Below are positions 26,061 through 36,604 of a stretch of 64,000 nt of DNA, one piece after another. A model generated the notes under the pieces. That model was given only the letters and a program-made list of their open reading frames with translations. It searched no databases and was not told the origin of the DNA. A program made the translations under genes and the position numbers. The number at the start of each line of letters is the position of its first letter. Within the stretch, counting starts at the first letter, position 1. This stretch comes from Acanthaster planci (Eukaryota; Echinodermata; Asteroidea; Valvatida; Acanthasteridae). The stretch lies in assembly GCF_001949145.1 (NCBI RefSeq), contig NW_019091357.1:3620228-3684227 (forward strand), read 5' to 3'.

Positions 26061-27139
26061 ATCTGCATGACAGTGGAGCCGGGGAGTTTTTTTAATATAA
26101 GGGAGATCGTCTGAATGCGCGACAAGACGTGGCTAATATTTCGTAACTGACGGATTTGTAATTATCATTGATCGTCACTTAAATGAAAAAAAAAACTGAA
26201 TTGGGATTTTAGCTCGCAACACATTGAGGAAGAGTGTATATATTGGCTCTCCACAGATTCATTAACCCTGGCCTAAGCTAGCTGTCTCTCTTTTGGCAAT
26301 GTTTCCCAGCGCGTGCTAGTCAGAGATCAACATGGGTTGGATTGATTGGTACCGTGCAGTTACAGTTACACTCATAATATTCATAAACCAGGCACGAAAT
26401 GGGACAGAGGGGGCCCCTCCCCAACAAGTCCTATCCCTATACAGACTCCATTCTATTGTTACTTTTTCTGTTAACACACGGCGCCCAAAGGTACATCTCG
26501 TCCAATTTTCCTAGAAAAACGGGCCAGTTCGGTATTCCAAGGGCTTCTGAATTCATACATGAGAAGCAACACGCGTGCGCGAGATCTGCCTTATCAATGC
26601 GGTCGTGCGAGTCGGACGGGAGCTTTGTTCTCGAATGACCTTCTCATTTCAAAATATCGAAGTGGCTCATTGATATGGTACGGAACCAAAGTCAGAAATA
26701 TTTATTCGACACCAGCAATGATAATTGCAACTGTACACTCTTGGTATTATCATAGCTATGGTATTGTAATTAGTGACTTAAAAATATCGAACCTCGTCAT
26801 TAATTCGAGCAGATAGATACAGCAACTTCTGAATCTTTTAAACCCATATGAAGGGTCAGGCAGCGGACCCCCCCCACACACACATTTTCTCCAATATCGT
26901 CACAGTACATCTTTGTCAGAAGCCGAACCTGAAGGAGTTTTTCAGTAACATATTGCAGTCACTTTGAACAGGCCGTTCTCGCGCAAAGAGCATTCGAGAC
27001 ACGTCGGGAAAACAACCCACAACTTCTATGAACATGATGCTCAGTGAACGCGAACCAACGTGCGTATGGCCATTGACTGTAAAGTCAAAACCCTGCGTCA
27101 TATTATATTTAAACTTCGTCTTAATACTGATAATGGGTG

Positions 27140-27500
27140 CTTTATGGCGTGCAAAATTAACATTAAATCCCCTAGTAGAGATATCTCTATTGCGCAACAG
27201 AGATATGTCTATTAAGTTACCGCTTCCGAGGTCAGCAGGTCGCCCTCGACTTTTGTGTTTAAATCTATCATCATGAGGGGTTTTGAATCTGCGTCTGTGT
27301 CGCAGTACGTGTACTCCCGTGGTTGTTTACATTAGGAAACTTTACACAACCCTCTGGCTCTTTGAAACTTTCTGCGTTATGTTACCATGACCTTTCTGTT
27401 GACCTAGTGTGTGGGACCGGAAACCATAATAGAGATATCTCTATCAAATCAGGACGTACAATAGAGATATCTCTATCAACTTTACACGCCATATTTACAT
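27140..27500. repeat. Cluster of 16-base palindromes inside a larger inverted repeat
   Basis: ATAGAGATATCTCTAT is perfect at 27429-27444 and 27461-27476. A 14-base core is at 27176-27189 and an imperfect copy at about 27197-27213. Outside them ATGGCGTGCAAAATTAAC (left) pairs with the complement of TTTACACGCCAT (right). No frame. Confidence 0.7.
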
Positions 27501-27680
27501 ATAGGTTTCAAAATAACCTGGCACTTGACGGCTGAGTTCTAAAGGGGCGGAACCAGCCCCCGGCTGTGAGATGGTCCAAAATAACCCTGCTCTTTTGGTA
27601 CAGACAGCCTTGACAAAGTGCCTGCATCCACACATTCACTCATGATCAGTTACGCCACAGAAGTAGGTTTCTTAATGAGT

Positions 27681-27700
27681 GATTGATCGATCGATCGATT
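27681..27700. repeat. (GATC)n microsatellite
   Basis: GATTGATCGATCGATCGATT, self-complementary. Confidence 0.85.
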
Positions 27701-28819
27701 ATTAATCAGTAAGAAATATCTGATATCTAATAAGTATACGGTTCACATTCGAGAAAGAATACGCACTCCAAACCGAACTGAGGAGTGAAACAAGGAACGT
27801 TTGTAACAAATTTTCTTAAGAGTCCCCAATTATTCCAGGAGAGGTCAGCTTCGCCGGGAAATAGACAAAAGCTTCAATTGTTTTCGATACATTGAACCAG
27901 TTACTGGGTCACTGTCGATTGAGGCCTGTCTTAAATCGTACCGACATATCCACACGGACTTTTAAAATACTGTATATGTCCGACACAGTAGTGAACTGTT
28001 TTCTGGGTGCCATTGCAGATAACTATTCCTATAACATGCTGAACAGCGGAGGCAATTTTGCTCCGAAGCTAATGGTCAGCAAGCTATACAGATCTCCCCA
28101 CAGTCAACAACAGCGGCTACTGGCTTCCCCCTTGACTCTTCCGGGAGTTGAAGTTCCGACCCTCTAGGTTTCCTTGCTCATCCCCATCACCCCCCCCCCT
28201 TCAACTTACCCTTGATACATCGCCCGTGTCTCGGTAAACACAGAGCGCTTGTCAGTCTTGTCAAACACCGCGATTGCAGCCGCAGAGAGTACGCCAAAAC
28301 GCAAAGTAAACAAGGGAGACAGAACGATTACGCCCGCGTGTATTTACTTTTAATCGCCTTGTGATACCTCCATCTGCTCATTCCTGGGCCGTCTTCCTCA
28401 ATTCGAGGAAGAATGACTCCTCAGAGGGATTTGAGGAGATGCAGGGACTTAAGACGCTGTAATGAAAGCATGATATCAGGTCAGGAAATGGAAAAAGACA
28501 AAAGGCAGTTCGGAATCGCTTAATTAAGACTTGGACTTTTACGATGATTTCCGAATGAAGCCACTTTGCAACTGTAATTTGCACTGTAAATGGTAACAAA
28601 GCCTCTTGCGAGCTTGCCGCAAAGGGCTATTGCCTACGCATATCAACATGTCTTATCTAAAAAAAACTACCTGTTCCCTATGTTTACCAATTCCACAAAC
28701 CAAAGGAAAATTCAAAATTTCGAGGACTGAGTGTGGATTTTGATGGGATATTATTATTTCATCGTTCCAGAGTTGGATCCACTTGATATTTTGAACAATT
28801 CTGACCGTTTCTGAATTCT

Positions 28820-28985
28820 ATAACTTGTGTTGTTTGTCTTCTTTTGTCCTGTATTGTTGGGCATGCAATGGGCATGCAAAAAAAACAACAAAAACAAACA
28901 AACAAACCCATAAGCTTCGTCATTTAGGATGATACCTCTAGGGTGTGGAAATAAATGTTACTGAACTGCATTGAACTGAACTGAT
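28820..28985 (+). repeat. LINE 3'-tail-like segment
   Basis: T-rich stretch, (CAAA)n at 28877-28909, then AATAAATGTTACTGAACTGC and repeated TGAACTGA units. An AATAAA followed by a short microsatellite is typical of non-LTR retrotransposon 3' ends. No reverse-transcriptase frame is upstream. Tentative. Confidence 0.3.
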
Positions 28986-30657
28986 CACAGCAACAATGCT
29001 AATGACATATATACCTCTCTCGTTTCACTACTTAAGTTATTATCTTCTTTTTGAACTGCGTAGTTTGCAGAGGCGTTTCCTACGCCAAAGCCCCCGCACG
29101 CAGTGGCGCGCATACCATAAGTGTGTCACAGGTATTTGTATCCAATTGGCGTGCCTTCCCAGTACATAAAGCGTACTTGCAAATAACTGAGACAATTTAG
29201 ACCAGCTACGAAATCACAATTTAATTATAAAATTGTCACGACAACCAACTTAGAACTAGAGCCCAGCCAACAGGAACAATCAAAACAACCGGGGCTTCTC
29301 GGCTGGGCCTCCCCTCCTTGCATGCCTCTCTCATCGCTTAAAATTTCATCAAGGAATCCCTAATCCTATCCGAGGTAGAAAACCGGAACATGTATACAAA
29401 GAATTACCGGCCACGGTTCAGCAATAGCAATCTGGTCTCAGAAATCCCTGGGATCTGCATCCTTATGCCGCCACTGATATGTGTCAGTGGAGGGATTCGG
29501 AAAGAAGCAAGTAGGGGAAGGAGGGGAAAAAGTAATTTCGCTAATTGAATCGCGCTAGAAATTGCAGGAAGCGCGCGCGAATCGCAAGTGCATTAAGCGA
29601 TGGCATATTGTCGTGTCGTCTGCCAAGCGATCTCTCAGCCCCGCCAGTTAGGCTCTTCCCATGCCAGGGTGGTGGTTCTGTTTTGTGTTTATATCTGTCG
29701 TGCACGGAACCGTTTTATGGGAGGAAAACACTGATGGCACAGTTGGATGAGGTGCTAGATTGTGGTCTGGCGAAGGGTTGGGATTGGACGCGCGGATTAC
29801 TGGTACCTCCGTACCTCATCGTCTGATGACTGACGCGATTCAGACGGAGCTCCGCAAACCAAACACTGGAACGGGCCCAACATCGGTGGACGGTTCTTGT
29901 GTCATGGAGCAAACAAAAGTAACTTTACATCTGACAAACAAACCAAATTTCCCCATTTTCTCCTCACCTTGTTTGATGATCAAAATCCACCACAACAGTA
30001 CGAACAAAATAAAAGAAAGTTGTCTCCTCGTACACGGCAATTGTTGCAACCTTTACTCAGTAACTGCCAGATATTACCATCGATAGGACCGTAAGAGCAT
30101 TGACCTTTGACATGGATTACTTGAACCAGATTCTCGGATAAAGCAACAAGAGGAGACATTCATGTATTTCAGAACCTTGTTGGTAAGCCTCCTTGTGTTG
30201 CAATATCATATCGTATCATCATACGAGCAGTTTTACGTTCACTTCAGAAAATTTCAAAATTTGTACACGAGGTCTCCTGTTGGTACTGTAGTGATAACGG
30301 GCCAACATCCGCTATTCGAATTCTATTGACGATACATCGAACCGAAACTTTGGCCAAAGCACCAGAAGACAGAAAAGGTATAGCAGAAGAAGTAGTGATA
30401 AAATTCAGTCTTTGAAGAGTTTAAGAAACGAAAATCAATGTAATTTGGGAGCAACGATGTCTCGGAGTAGCTCCCCGCAGGAAAAATTTGACACCCATCC
30501 TACGAGCGCCATCGGCGACCGTACCGCCGGGTAGTGCAAGCGGGATCCGGAGCCTGGTGTTGACGGAGCAATTATCAGCGGCCCACGGCCCCCGCCGGAC
30601 CACTCGGTGTTTCTTTCTCTCGCGTCGAGTTCCCGGTGGTGGGATGAGCGTCGTTGT

Positions 30658-30676
30658 CCTTTTTTTTTTTTTTTTT
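30658..30676. repeat. Poly(T) tract
   Basis: About 18 T in a row at the right edge of a GC-rich block; could be the reverse-strand tail of a retroposon, but no body is recognisable. Confidence 0.7.
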
Positions 30677-31144
30677 GCTTTTTTCATTCCTTCCTTTCGA
30701 CGAGGCGATAAGACGCGGAAATAAATTATTCAATGTGTCAGGTGGCTGCTGCCCGTTGATCATCACTCATGTTTTGCCAACTCAGACAACGCCGCCATGA
30801 ACATGGCTCACTGGCAACAGAGACATGCAGATCTAAGGGGTTTTGTATTGGGTGAAGTGTTCTGCGTGGATGGCTGGGCTAATAAACTCCATTTTACGGT
30901 GACGCCGTCTCGGCGAACGCAGCGCTTGTAGCCGTCTGCCAGCGCCTGCAAAGACTATTTTGGTAACCATGATCCATGCCACACACCGATTACGTACACA
31001 ATTGTCGTTTGGAGGGTTTCCATAATTTCTCAACGCTAACTTGTTCTCAATCCGCTGGCTTCCTTGTGGCGATGAGCCACTGCCCGTTCGAATTAACCGA
31101 GTCACCATTCGACAAAGTTGGCAAATTTCGATTGGCAGGAGCAT

Positions 31145-31182
31145 TATCAACCTGGATATTTTGCCTGGTACCCAGGATGTAC
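31145..31182 (+). repeat. Short dispersed repeat, copy 2
   Basis: ATTTTGCCTGGTACCCAGGA then TGTA. Partner of the minus-strand copy near 20.7 kb. The core is a near-palindrome, CCTGGTACCCAGG. Confidence 0.45.
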
Positions 31183-32877
31183 ATTATACATATAATTTAC
31201 CAGATAAGATGGTGGTTAAAAAAAAATTAGGTGCAGATCGAACTGAAGAAAGGTTTTATATAGGTTAGAGCATGAGAGGATGGGAAGCACAGACGTTGCA
31301 AAGCATTGTGGGTGATTTGCCCTTCCTTGTTTCCCGGGTGTCAAGCAATTGGCAGTCGTGGCCCTCCTGGTAGTGGATCATTAATTTTGAATATCCCGTA
31401 AAATGGGATGTTGATGAGGTATGGTATGATGGTTTAGGTTTTCAATCAGCACTCGTTTTAATAGTTAAGTCGTCTGTGAGTGTACGGGGAATCCAGCGCC
31501 GAAAGTGATATCAAAATCAAACTTACTCGAACGCATGAAATTTTTATAGAGTCGATAGGACTTCAGACAAGAAGCTTTAAGAAACATCGTTTTGCTTGAA
31601 ATGTATTTATGGAATAATATCAAGTTCTTGATATCTTCCTGTTATACAGCAGTTTTTCTTTTAAAGCATGTACTAAAATAGTTCTTTGCTTAACGTTCAG
31701 GGTACAGGTATGTTCAACGGGAGACCTGAGTGTCACCTTGGAAAGGAGCTCACATGACCAACCAAATGGATAGTGTCAAAGGAAGTCAGGTGCCACGTGA
31801 CGAAAACTGCCCAACCACAGCAGAGACGCAATAGGGGTAAATAACGACGCTAAACATCCTACAACAGATTCTGATCTTTAGCTTCAGTATAAACGTTTAA
31901 TGTTACTATAACCCCCATCCGAGAACACTCTACTTAAATCTTTATGTACAGCTTTATATATTTTAATAAGACAATTAATAACACATGACAGTATTTTTCC
32001 GTAAAACTCTTTGTACTTAATTAAGGAAATAAAATCTCTGAGTAGTCACATTTCCAACACAAGGGCTGATGCTAATCATTATTTAGAAACTTTCATAACA
32101 AGACTACTACACCGAAAAAGGAGTCGAAACTGATATATCGTCTTTAACGGACCCAGAATATCGTTGTTTGAAAACATTAAGGTTGTGAAATGCATCCATA
32201 CGTTAAACTTTTGATGCATACGTTAAACAATGCCTCCATCGTAAAAAATCAAATGATATCATTATCAGCCGTTCATGATGGGACTCCTATGATGGGATAT
32301 AGCTTTTTTACACCCTACAAAATGACGTGCAATTCAGTTTATATGAGATTAAGTTTTTATTGGACACTCAACTGTCTCATGATGGAATATACGTTAAATG
32401 TGCGTAAATAAGAACAAATGGTATTTACAACGGTTGGGCAAATTCAGGACAATAACTCCTTCCCAAAGTGCGCCCTACAGTTCTTAAGTGCATGCTGGAA
32501 AAAGTGTTAATTTAACAACATGTGAAAAGAATGAGGAGGTTGGACACAAAAATGAGAGAGTCTGTCTGAGTTAGTGGGCAGAATCGCATCATATTTTACT
32601 TTAAAAAAAATTGCCAATCAGAATACTGTTGAAGAATTATAACTCTCAATTAATACTCAGTTGCACGCTTCTTGGTACCTGTTGTATGCTTCTTCCCAAC
32701 GTCAATGTACTTCGCAAGTCTGGTTGTCAAATTAATGAAGCTCATCACCACTTGCCAACAGTGTACACGAAGTTTTCCCAACTTTAAATGAGCAACAGTT
32801 GTTGTCGATGTCAAGCCGGGACTTTTTGTCTCATTCCTTGACGAAATTTTTTTGCCGCCGCCCTATAATGAACCTGT

Positions 32878-32993
32878 TCACTTTTTCCTGGTCAGAAGGA
32901 AGTTGTTTTCGTAGAAGTAGGCCACACCCCATGTTTTGGACCAGGGGTTCATAGCATCCACATGCTCCAGCTGTTCCACACGGCACACATCAC
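32878..32993 (-). CDS. TPMT: TPMT coding exon 6 with stop
   Basis: Residues 296-332 and TGA. DVCRVEQLEHVDAMNPWSKT then WGVAYFYENNFLLTRKK aligns with the human end region LEKVDAFEERHKSWGI. The acceptor is TGAACAG. No convincing poly(A) signal was assigned. Confidence 0.92.
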
Positions 32994-35900
32994 CTGTTCA
33001 GAAATGAAAGAGGAGCTTTCACTGGTCATGCACAAATTCCTCACATAGTTTACCCATCCCTATTGGTCGACCCGGGCCCATTGTCACTGCTATGCTTTCA
33101 TCTGGTTTAAAATTGCTTCATCGCACTTTCTTCCCTTTAATAACAACACAGTGAATCGTCTAAAACCTCGAGAGGGCGTCCTGTCATTCAGCAAAGACCA
33201 TATTAGAGAAACATTTAAAAGAAAAAACCCTGTCGATGAATTTGGGAACGTTATCTCTGTACAGTCAGTGAGGCTCCAATACAATAATTATTTTGAAGTT
33301 TCCTTGTCTCGCTTGCCCTATGATGTTCTCAGGTCCACTTAAATTTTCATTAGTGTTTCGAATGAGACTGCGTTGAAGGAACAAAGGAACGAGTTTGTGT
33401 CGGGCTTACCAAACAGCTGTGTAATTTCCTCTGGGTCGATGTTGTGCGGTGGCCCCGAAAAGACATCATGAGGGACTTCGAAAATGTCTAAAAGGTAACG
33501 ACTGTCGGGCTTCAATACATCACTGATGACATCACAATATCTACAAGAATAAAACGACACTTATAATCAAATTTATGAAACAGAATTCTCATAGTACATG
33601 CCTTCTCTCATTATCAAATGCAATGACGTTGTCTCTCAATTTGTTCCGGGATTGATCTCAAATCGCTGGATAAATTATGCAGCACTAAGACATAAGACAA
33701 GTGCATGTTCTAAATGTCAAACGAAAAGTTACCGAAGCATCATACTAGATATATCCTGCTAAATGTTAAGAACTTATATTCTGGCATTTGTCTTTGTCTT
33801 GAGTGACATAGCCTTTTTTCATTCATGCATGCAATATGTATAAAGTTTGCTTTTGCTTTTCTTTTTACCTTTGTATCAGTGATTACAAATTACAAAAGCC
33901 ACCTTCTTTGGCATACCTCTTTCTGTCACTGGGGTTAATGGCTGCCATGGAGCCTCGGTCCCAAATGCAGTCGAACTGGCCGATGAGGGCGCTCGAGAGC
34001 TTGAAGAAATCGGCACAGTATATGGTGATGTCCTCGTCTTTGCCCTGTAAAGATTGAGCGGATCAAACAATAAATATTCACTGAAAATCAACATTGTGTC
34101 TGCATTTCAAGTTGGCTCTCATTTCTTTCCCCAAAAGTAAATGCAAAAGATTGGGACTGGAGCAGGATTAGGATCAAAACATCAGGTCTCCCTCTACCTT
34201 GTTTTAACGTGGACTTGGCTTTGATTTAAAGAGAGTGCCAGCGACGGATTTACCTTATGCAACACATCAACCACATGAAAAGAGTTATTAACAAACTGGT
34301 TTCGCACGTCATCACCTTATACACGGTTCCATCTATGTCCTTCAGCGTTTCAGTTGTATATTCCAATTTGTTTTCAACAAAGAACTGTTGGACTCCCAGC
34401 TCCACGACATCGCAACCTACAACTCCACAACCTTGTTCTAACAGCCTGCAAGAAAACAAAACGTATACCTGAATAAGTCCTGCCTGTTTGGATAGAAAAA
34501 TGATGCCACTGGTTGTCGAATTCCTAACAAAGGTCCAAACACAAAGAGCCTGAATAAGTTCCAGCTAAATTTATAAAGTGTAGAGTCGGAAAGGCATGAC
34601 TCAAACGATTGTTTTCGTCTAAAACAAACCCTTGAACCACCAAAAAAGATACCAGTGGCGTAACCTGGCTCTTCGAGGCCGGGGGAGGGAGAGCCTGGAG
34701 AGGAGGACAAAAGTTCCTAGGGGGAGGGTGCTGTCGCCCCTGGTTTCACAGCCAGTCTCTTCTCAGAGGAAGGCAAGGGGGCAAGAGGTCCAACAGAGGA
34801 CAGCCCCCCCCCCGATTCGCCACTGTCACAGGACCGGCAAAGCCAAGTTTTACAATAACAATTTAACGGTTGTCAACATTACCGTTTCTACAAATGCACG
34901 AGTTGACAAGATGCTGAGATGATGTCCGGTGAACGCTTCATGATTCAAATGCAACTACCATTAAGAAAGTAAAATAGTTACCAAATCATATCGAGCGTCT
35001 TTCCGCAGAGGGGAACTAGGAATCTTGGCGCATCTCTCCCTTGGACGAGTCGTTGGTAGTGCTTTTTCAACATACTGTCAAAAAGATGTGATTGACAAAA
35101 ACGTTGTTATGTTCTCTTTTAAAGTCAAGTACCAGACTGGCGAGGTTGTTCGAATTACTGTTAACAAAAAAAATGGTTAAAAGTGTGCTGCAATAGTCTG
35201 AATAATTTGTCCACTAATAGCTAACTATACCAAGCAAACCAATAAGAAAATGGTAACAGTTTCAATTACAAATTTAACCTAAGGCCCCCAAAAGTCTCCG
35301 GTTTCTGGTCAGCGCGCGCGTCGCCGCAGACCTCCGCGTCGGCAAAATAAAAGCGTTTTTCTATTTGTTGTAAAACGGTGTCCAAAAGCTGTTAAACTTT
35401 CTTAATCGACTGAAATCCTGCCACTGCGTTGTTTTAACGTGTTTTGATGGGGTACGTTTGAGTAATATGTACAGTGAAGGAGTCCCGGCCCTATCCGGTT
35501 CGTAAGTGACTACGTCACAAAGGAAGAAGCGCCACGCTTTACAGGCTCCCATTGGACGATCGCTGAAGTTGCGCATTAACTTCCGGTTCCATGGTTCCAT
35601 TAAACGACGATCAATACATATCACTCTATGGCAGTGCATGTGCAGTGGGCGTCGTTCAAACTGAGGTGACGTCACACTTACGAACCGGATAGTTCTCCAT
35701 ACATTTAGTCGGGCACTCTTTTTCAGATTACGTCATTTCTGTATTATATATTTACATCTGTGAACCACACAAACGAGGTGGTCTTATGTCCTGTGTACAT
35801 GTACAAGCTGAAAATGGTCACAGTCTATTTTAGTGTCGGTAGGAGCCGGCGTTACGTGCGCATGCAGTCGCGATGCACATCGCGCGTTATACATTCGTCA

Positions 35901-36604
35901 TTTCCGGAAAAAAGTGAGGGTAAAAAAAACCATCGCGTCACTACACCACTTTTGGGGCAATATCCTGACCAGAAAACGGAGACTTTTTTTGGGGGGGGGC
36001 CTAACCCAACCAAACCCTATCCGAAAAATCTAACCTAACCTGTGTAAACCCAGCCTTACCAAACTCAACCCAGGCAAACCAAGGTACACATTTATTTTGG
36101 CCCTTTGCCTAAATTACGGCTATCAAACAAAGATGATTTATAAAGAACCTTTTCTGAAATAACATTCTTCCCTGATCCTCTAGTTGGTGGACCATCCACT
36201 CACCCGTGAACTTGTGTCTTGTGGAACTTTGTCTTTCCTCTTTCCCACTTTGTCTTCCAGTCGTCCGTCGTTAAGTAGCCGTCTGATATTTCGCCGTCTT
36301 GGTTTCTTCTAATTAGCGCGGCAGACGAAGTTGGGTGGTCCTTCTCCTCATTATTCACATCCTGGTGTCCATTCTCGGCCACCCTGAAATTCTCTGAGGA
36401 ACACGCAGTGGCGCTCTTCCGCCTCTCCGTTGACTTTGCCGTCGGGTGGCCGTTCGCGTTCACAGCGGCTGCTGCAGCCGGTTTTGTTGGCTTGCAGCTC
36501 TCGTTCGCTTGCTGGGGGCCGAGTTTGATTCTCTTGGCGCTGACGACGCCCTCGTCGTTGCCGTTGCAGAAGCCGTTTTCCAAGGGTGCGGCTACTGTGT
36601 TCAT
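32878..36604 (-). CDS. TPMT: Thiopurine S-methyltransferase (TPMT), six coding exons
   Basis: Joined exons on the minus strand, in order: 36604-36204, 35074-34982, 34445-34316, 34044-33917, 33540-33410, 32993-32878. All five introns are GT-AG and the frame is kept, giving 332 residues. The product is a cytosolic SAM-dependent methyltransferase that in animals methylates thiopurines and other thiol or chalcogen compounds. Family signatures in order: DDWKTKWERGKTKFH (about 114-128), the SAM loop VPLCGKTLDMIW (154-165), VVGCDVVELGVQQFF (173-187), CIWDRGSMAAINPSDRK (234-250), GPPHNID in exon 5, and WGVAYFYENNFLLTRKK at the end. Vertebrate TPMT is about 245 residues. The excess here is an N-terminal extension of about 85 residues with AKRIKL and an Ala run. 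Intron 1 holds a foldback element and intron 2 a short TIR element. Intron 5 holds a 63-codon plus-strand frame that I do not recognise. Confidence 0.94.
33410..33540 (-). CDS. TPMT: TPMT coding exon 5
   Basis: Residues 252-294. Contains RYLLDIFEVPHDVFSGPPHN followed by PEEITQLFG, matching the lid and substrate-side part of the TPMT fold. The acceptor is TCTTGTAG and the donor GTAAGC. Confidence 0.95.
33917..34044 (-). CDS. TPMT: TPMT coding exon 4
   Basis: Residues 209-250 plus two bases. Contains ITIYCADFFKL and the family hallmark IWDRGSMAAINPSDRK. The acceptor is TTACAG and the donor GTATGC. Confidence 0.95.
34316..34445 (-). CDS. TPMT: TPMT coding exon 3
   Basis: Residues 166-208. Contains GVVGCDVVELGVQQFF, the second strand of the Rossmann fold with the acidic residue that holds the SAM ribose, then the KLEYTTETLKDIDGT segment. 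The acceptor is TTGCAG and the donor GTGATG; the exon ends in phase 0. Confidence 0.94.
34653..34825. mobile_element. Short hAT-like element in TPMT intron 2
   Basis: Begins CAGTGGCGTAACC and ends CGCCACTG. CAGTGGCGTA ends are common in non-autonomous hAT-type repeats of animals. No matching 8-base target duplication flanks it. The related terminus GGTACGCCACTG lies at 24010-24021. Confidence 0.4.
34982..35074 (-). CDS. TPMT: TPMT coding exon 2
   Basis: Encodes MLKKHYQRLVQG and the SAM-binding loop FLVPLCGKTLDMIW. The acceptor is TTTGACAG and the donor GTAACT. It was missed by simple open-frame scanning because it is only 93 bases. It is needed to join exon 1 (phase 2) to exon 3. Confidence 0.93.
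35491..35692. mobile_element. MITE in TPMT intron 1, CRE-like terminal repeats
   Basis: CTATCCGGTTCGTAAGTG at the left and CACTTACGAACCGGATAG at the right are perfect inverted copies. TACGTCAC and GTGACGTCAC lie just inside. About 200 bases, no frame. Confidence 0.75.
36204..36604 (-). CDS. TPMT: TPMT coding exon 1
   Basis: Residues 1-134, with the last codon split after two bases; the donor reads GTGAGT. The first ~110 residues are low-complexity: AKRIKL at 23-28, Ala run 43-47, RRKS at 61-64, then an acidic Asn-rich part. The conserved domain begins only at about residue 111 (LTTDDWKTKWERG). The Met at 36604 is the only one that opens the long frame. A shorter protein would need an unseen alternative first exon. 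A 176-codon plus-strand frame over this exon is its shadow. Confidence 0.88.

Larger units (their letters stand above)
19013..32877. other. Intergenic between the bHLH gene and TPMT
   Basis: About 14 kb with no supported exon. Near the bHLH start it is GC-rich (19.4-19.9 kb), then CTAATTAATTAATCAG at 19909 offers homeodomain-type sites. GC-rich patches at 23.15-23.6, 25.86-26.06, 29.5-29.7 and 30.45-30.65 kb break AT-rich DNA. Frames of 90-135 codons in these patches show no family signature. An upstream bHLH 5' UTR exon cannot be excluded. Confidence 0.55.

Noticed and set aside
35990-36080. TAACCTAACC and related C-rich units that look telomere-like
   Set aside because: Irregular and not CCCTAA; no tandem array.
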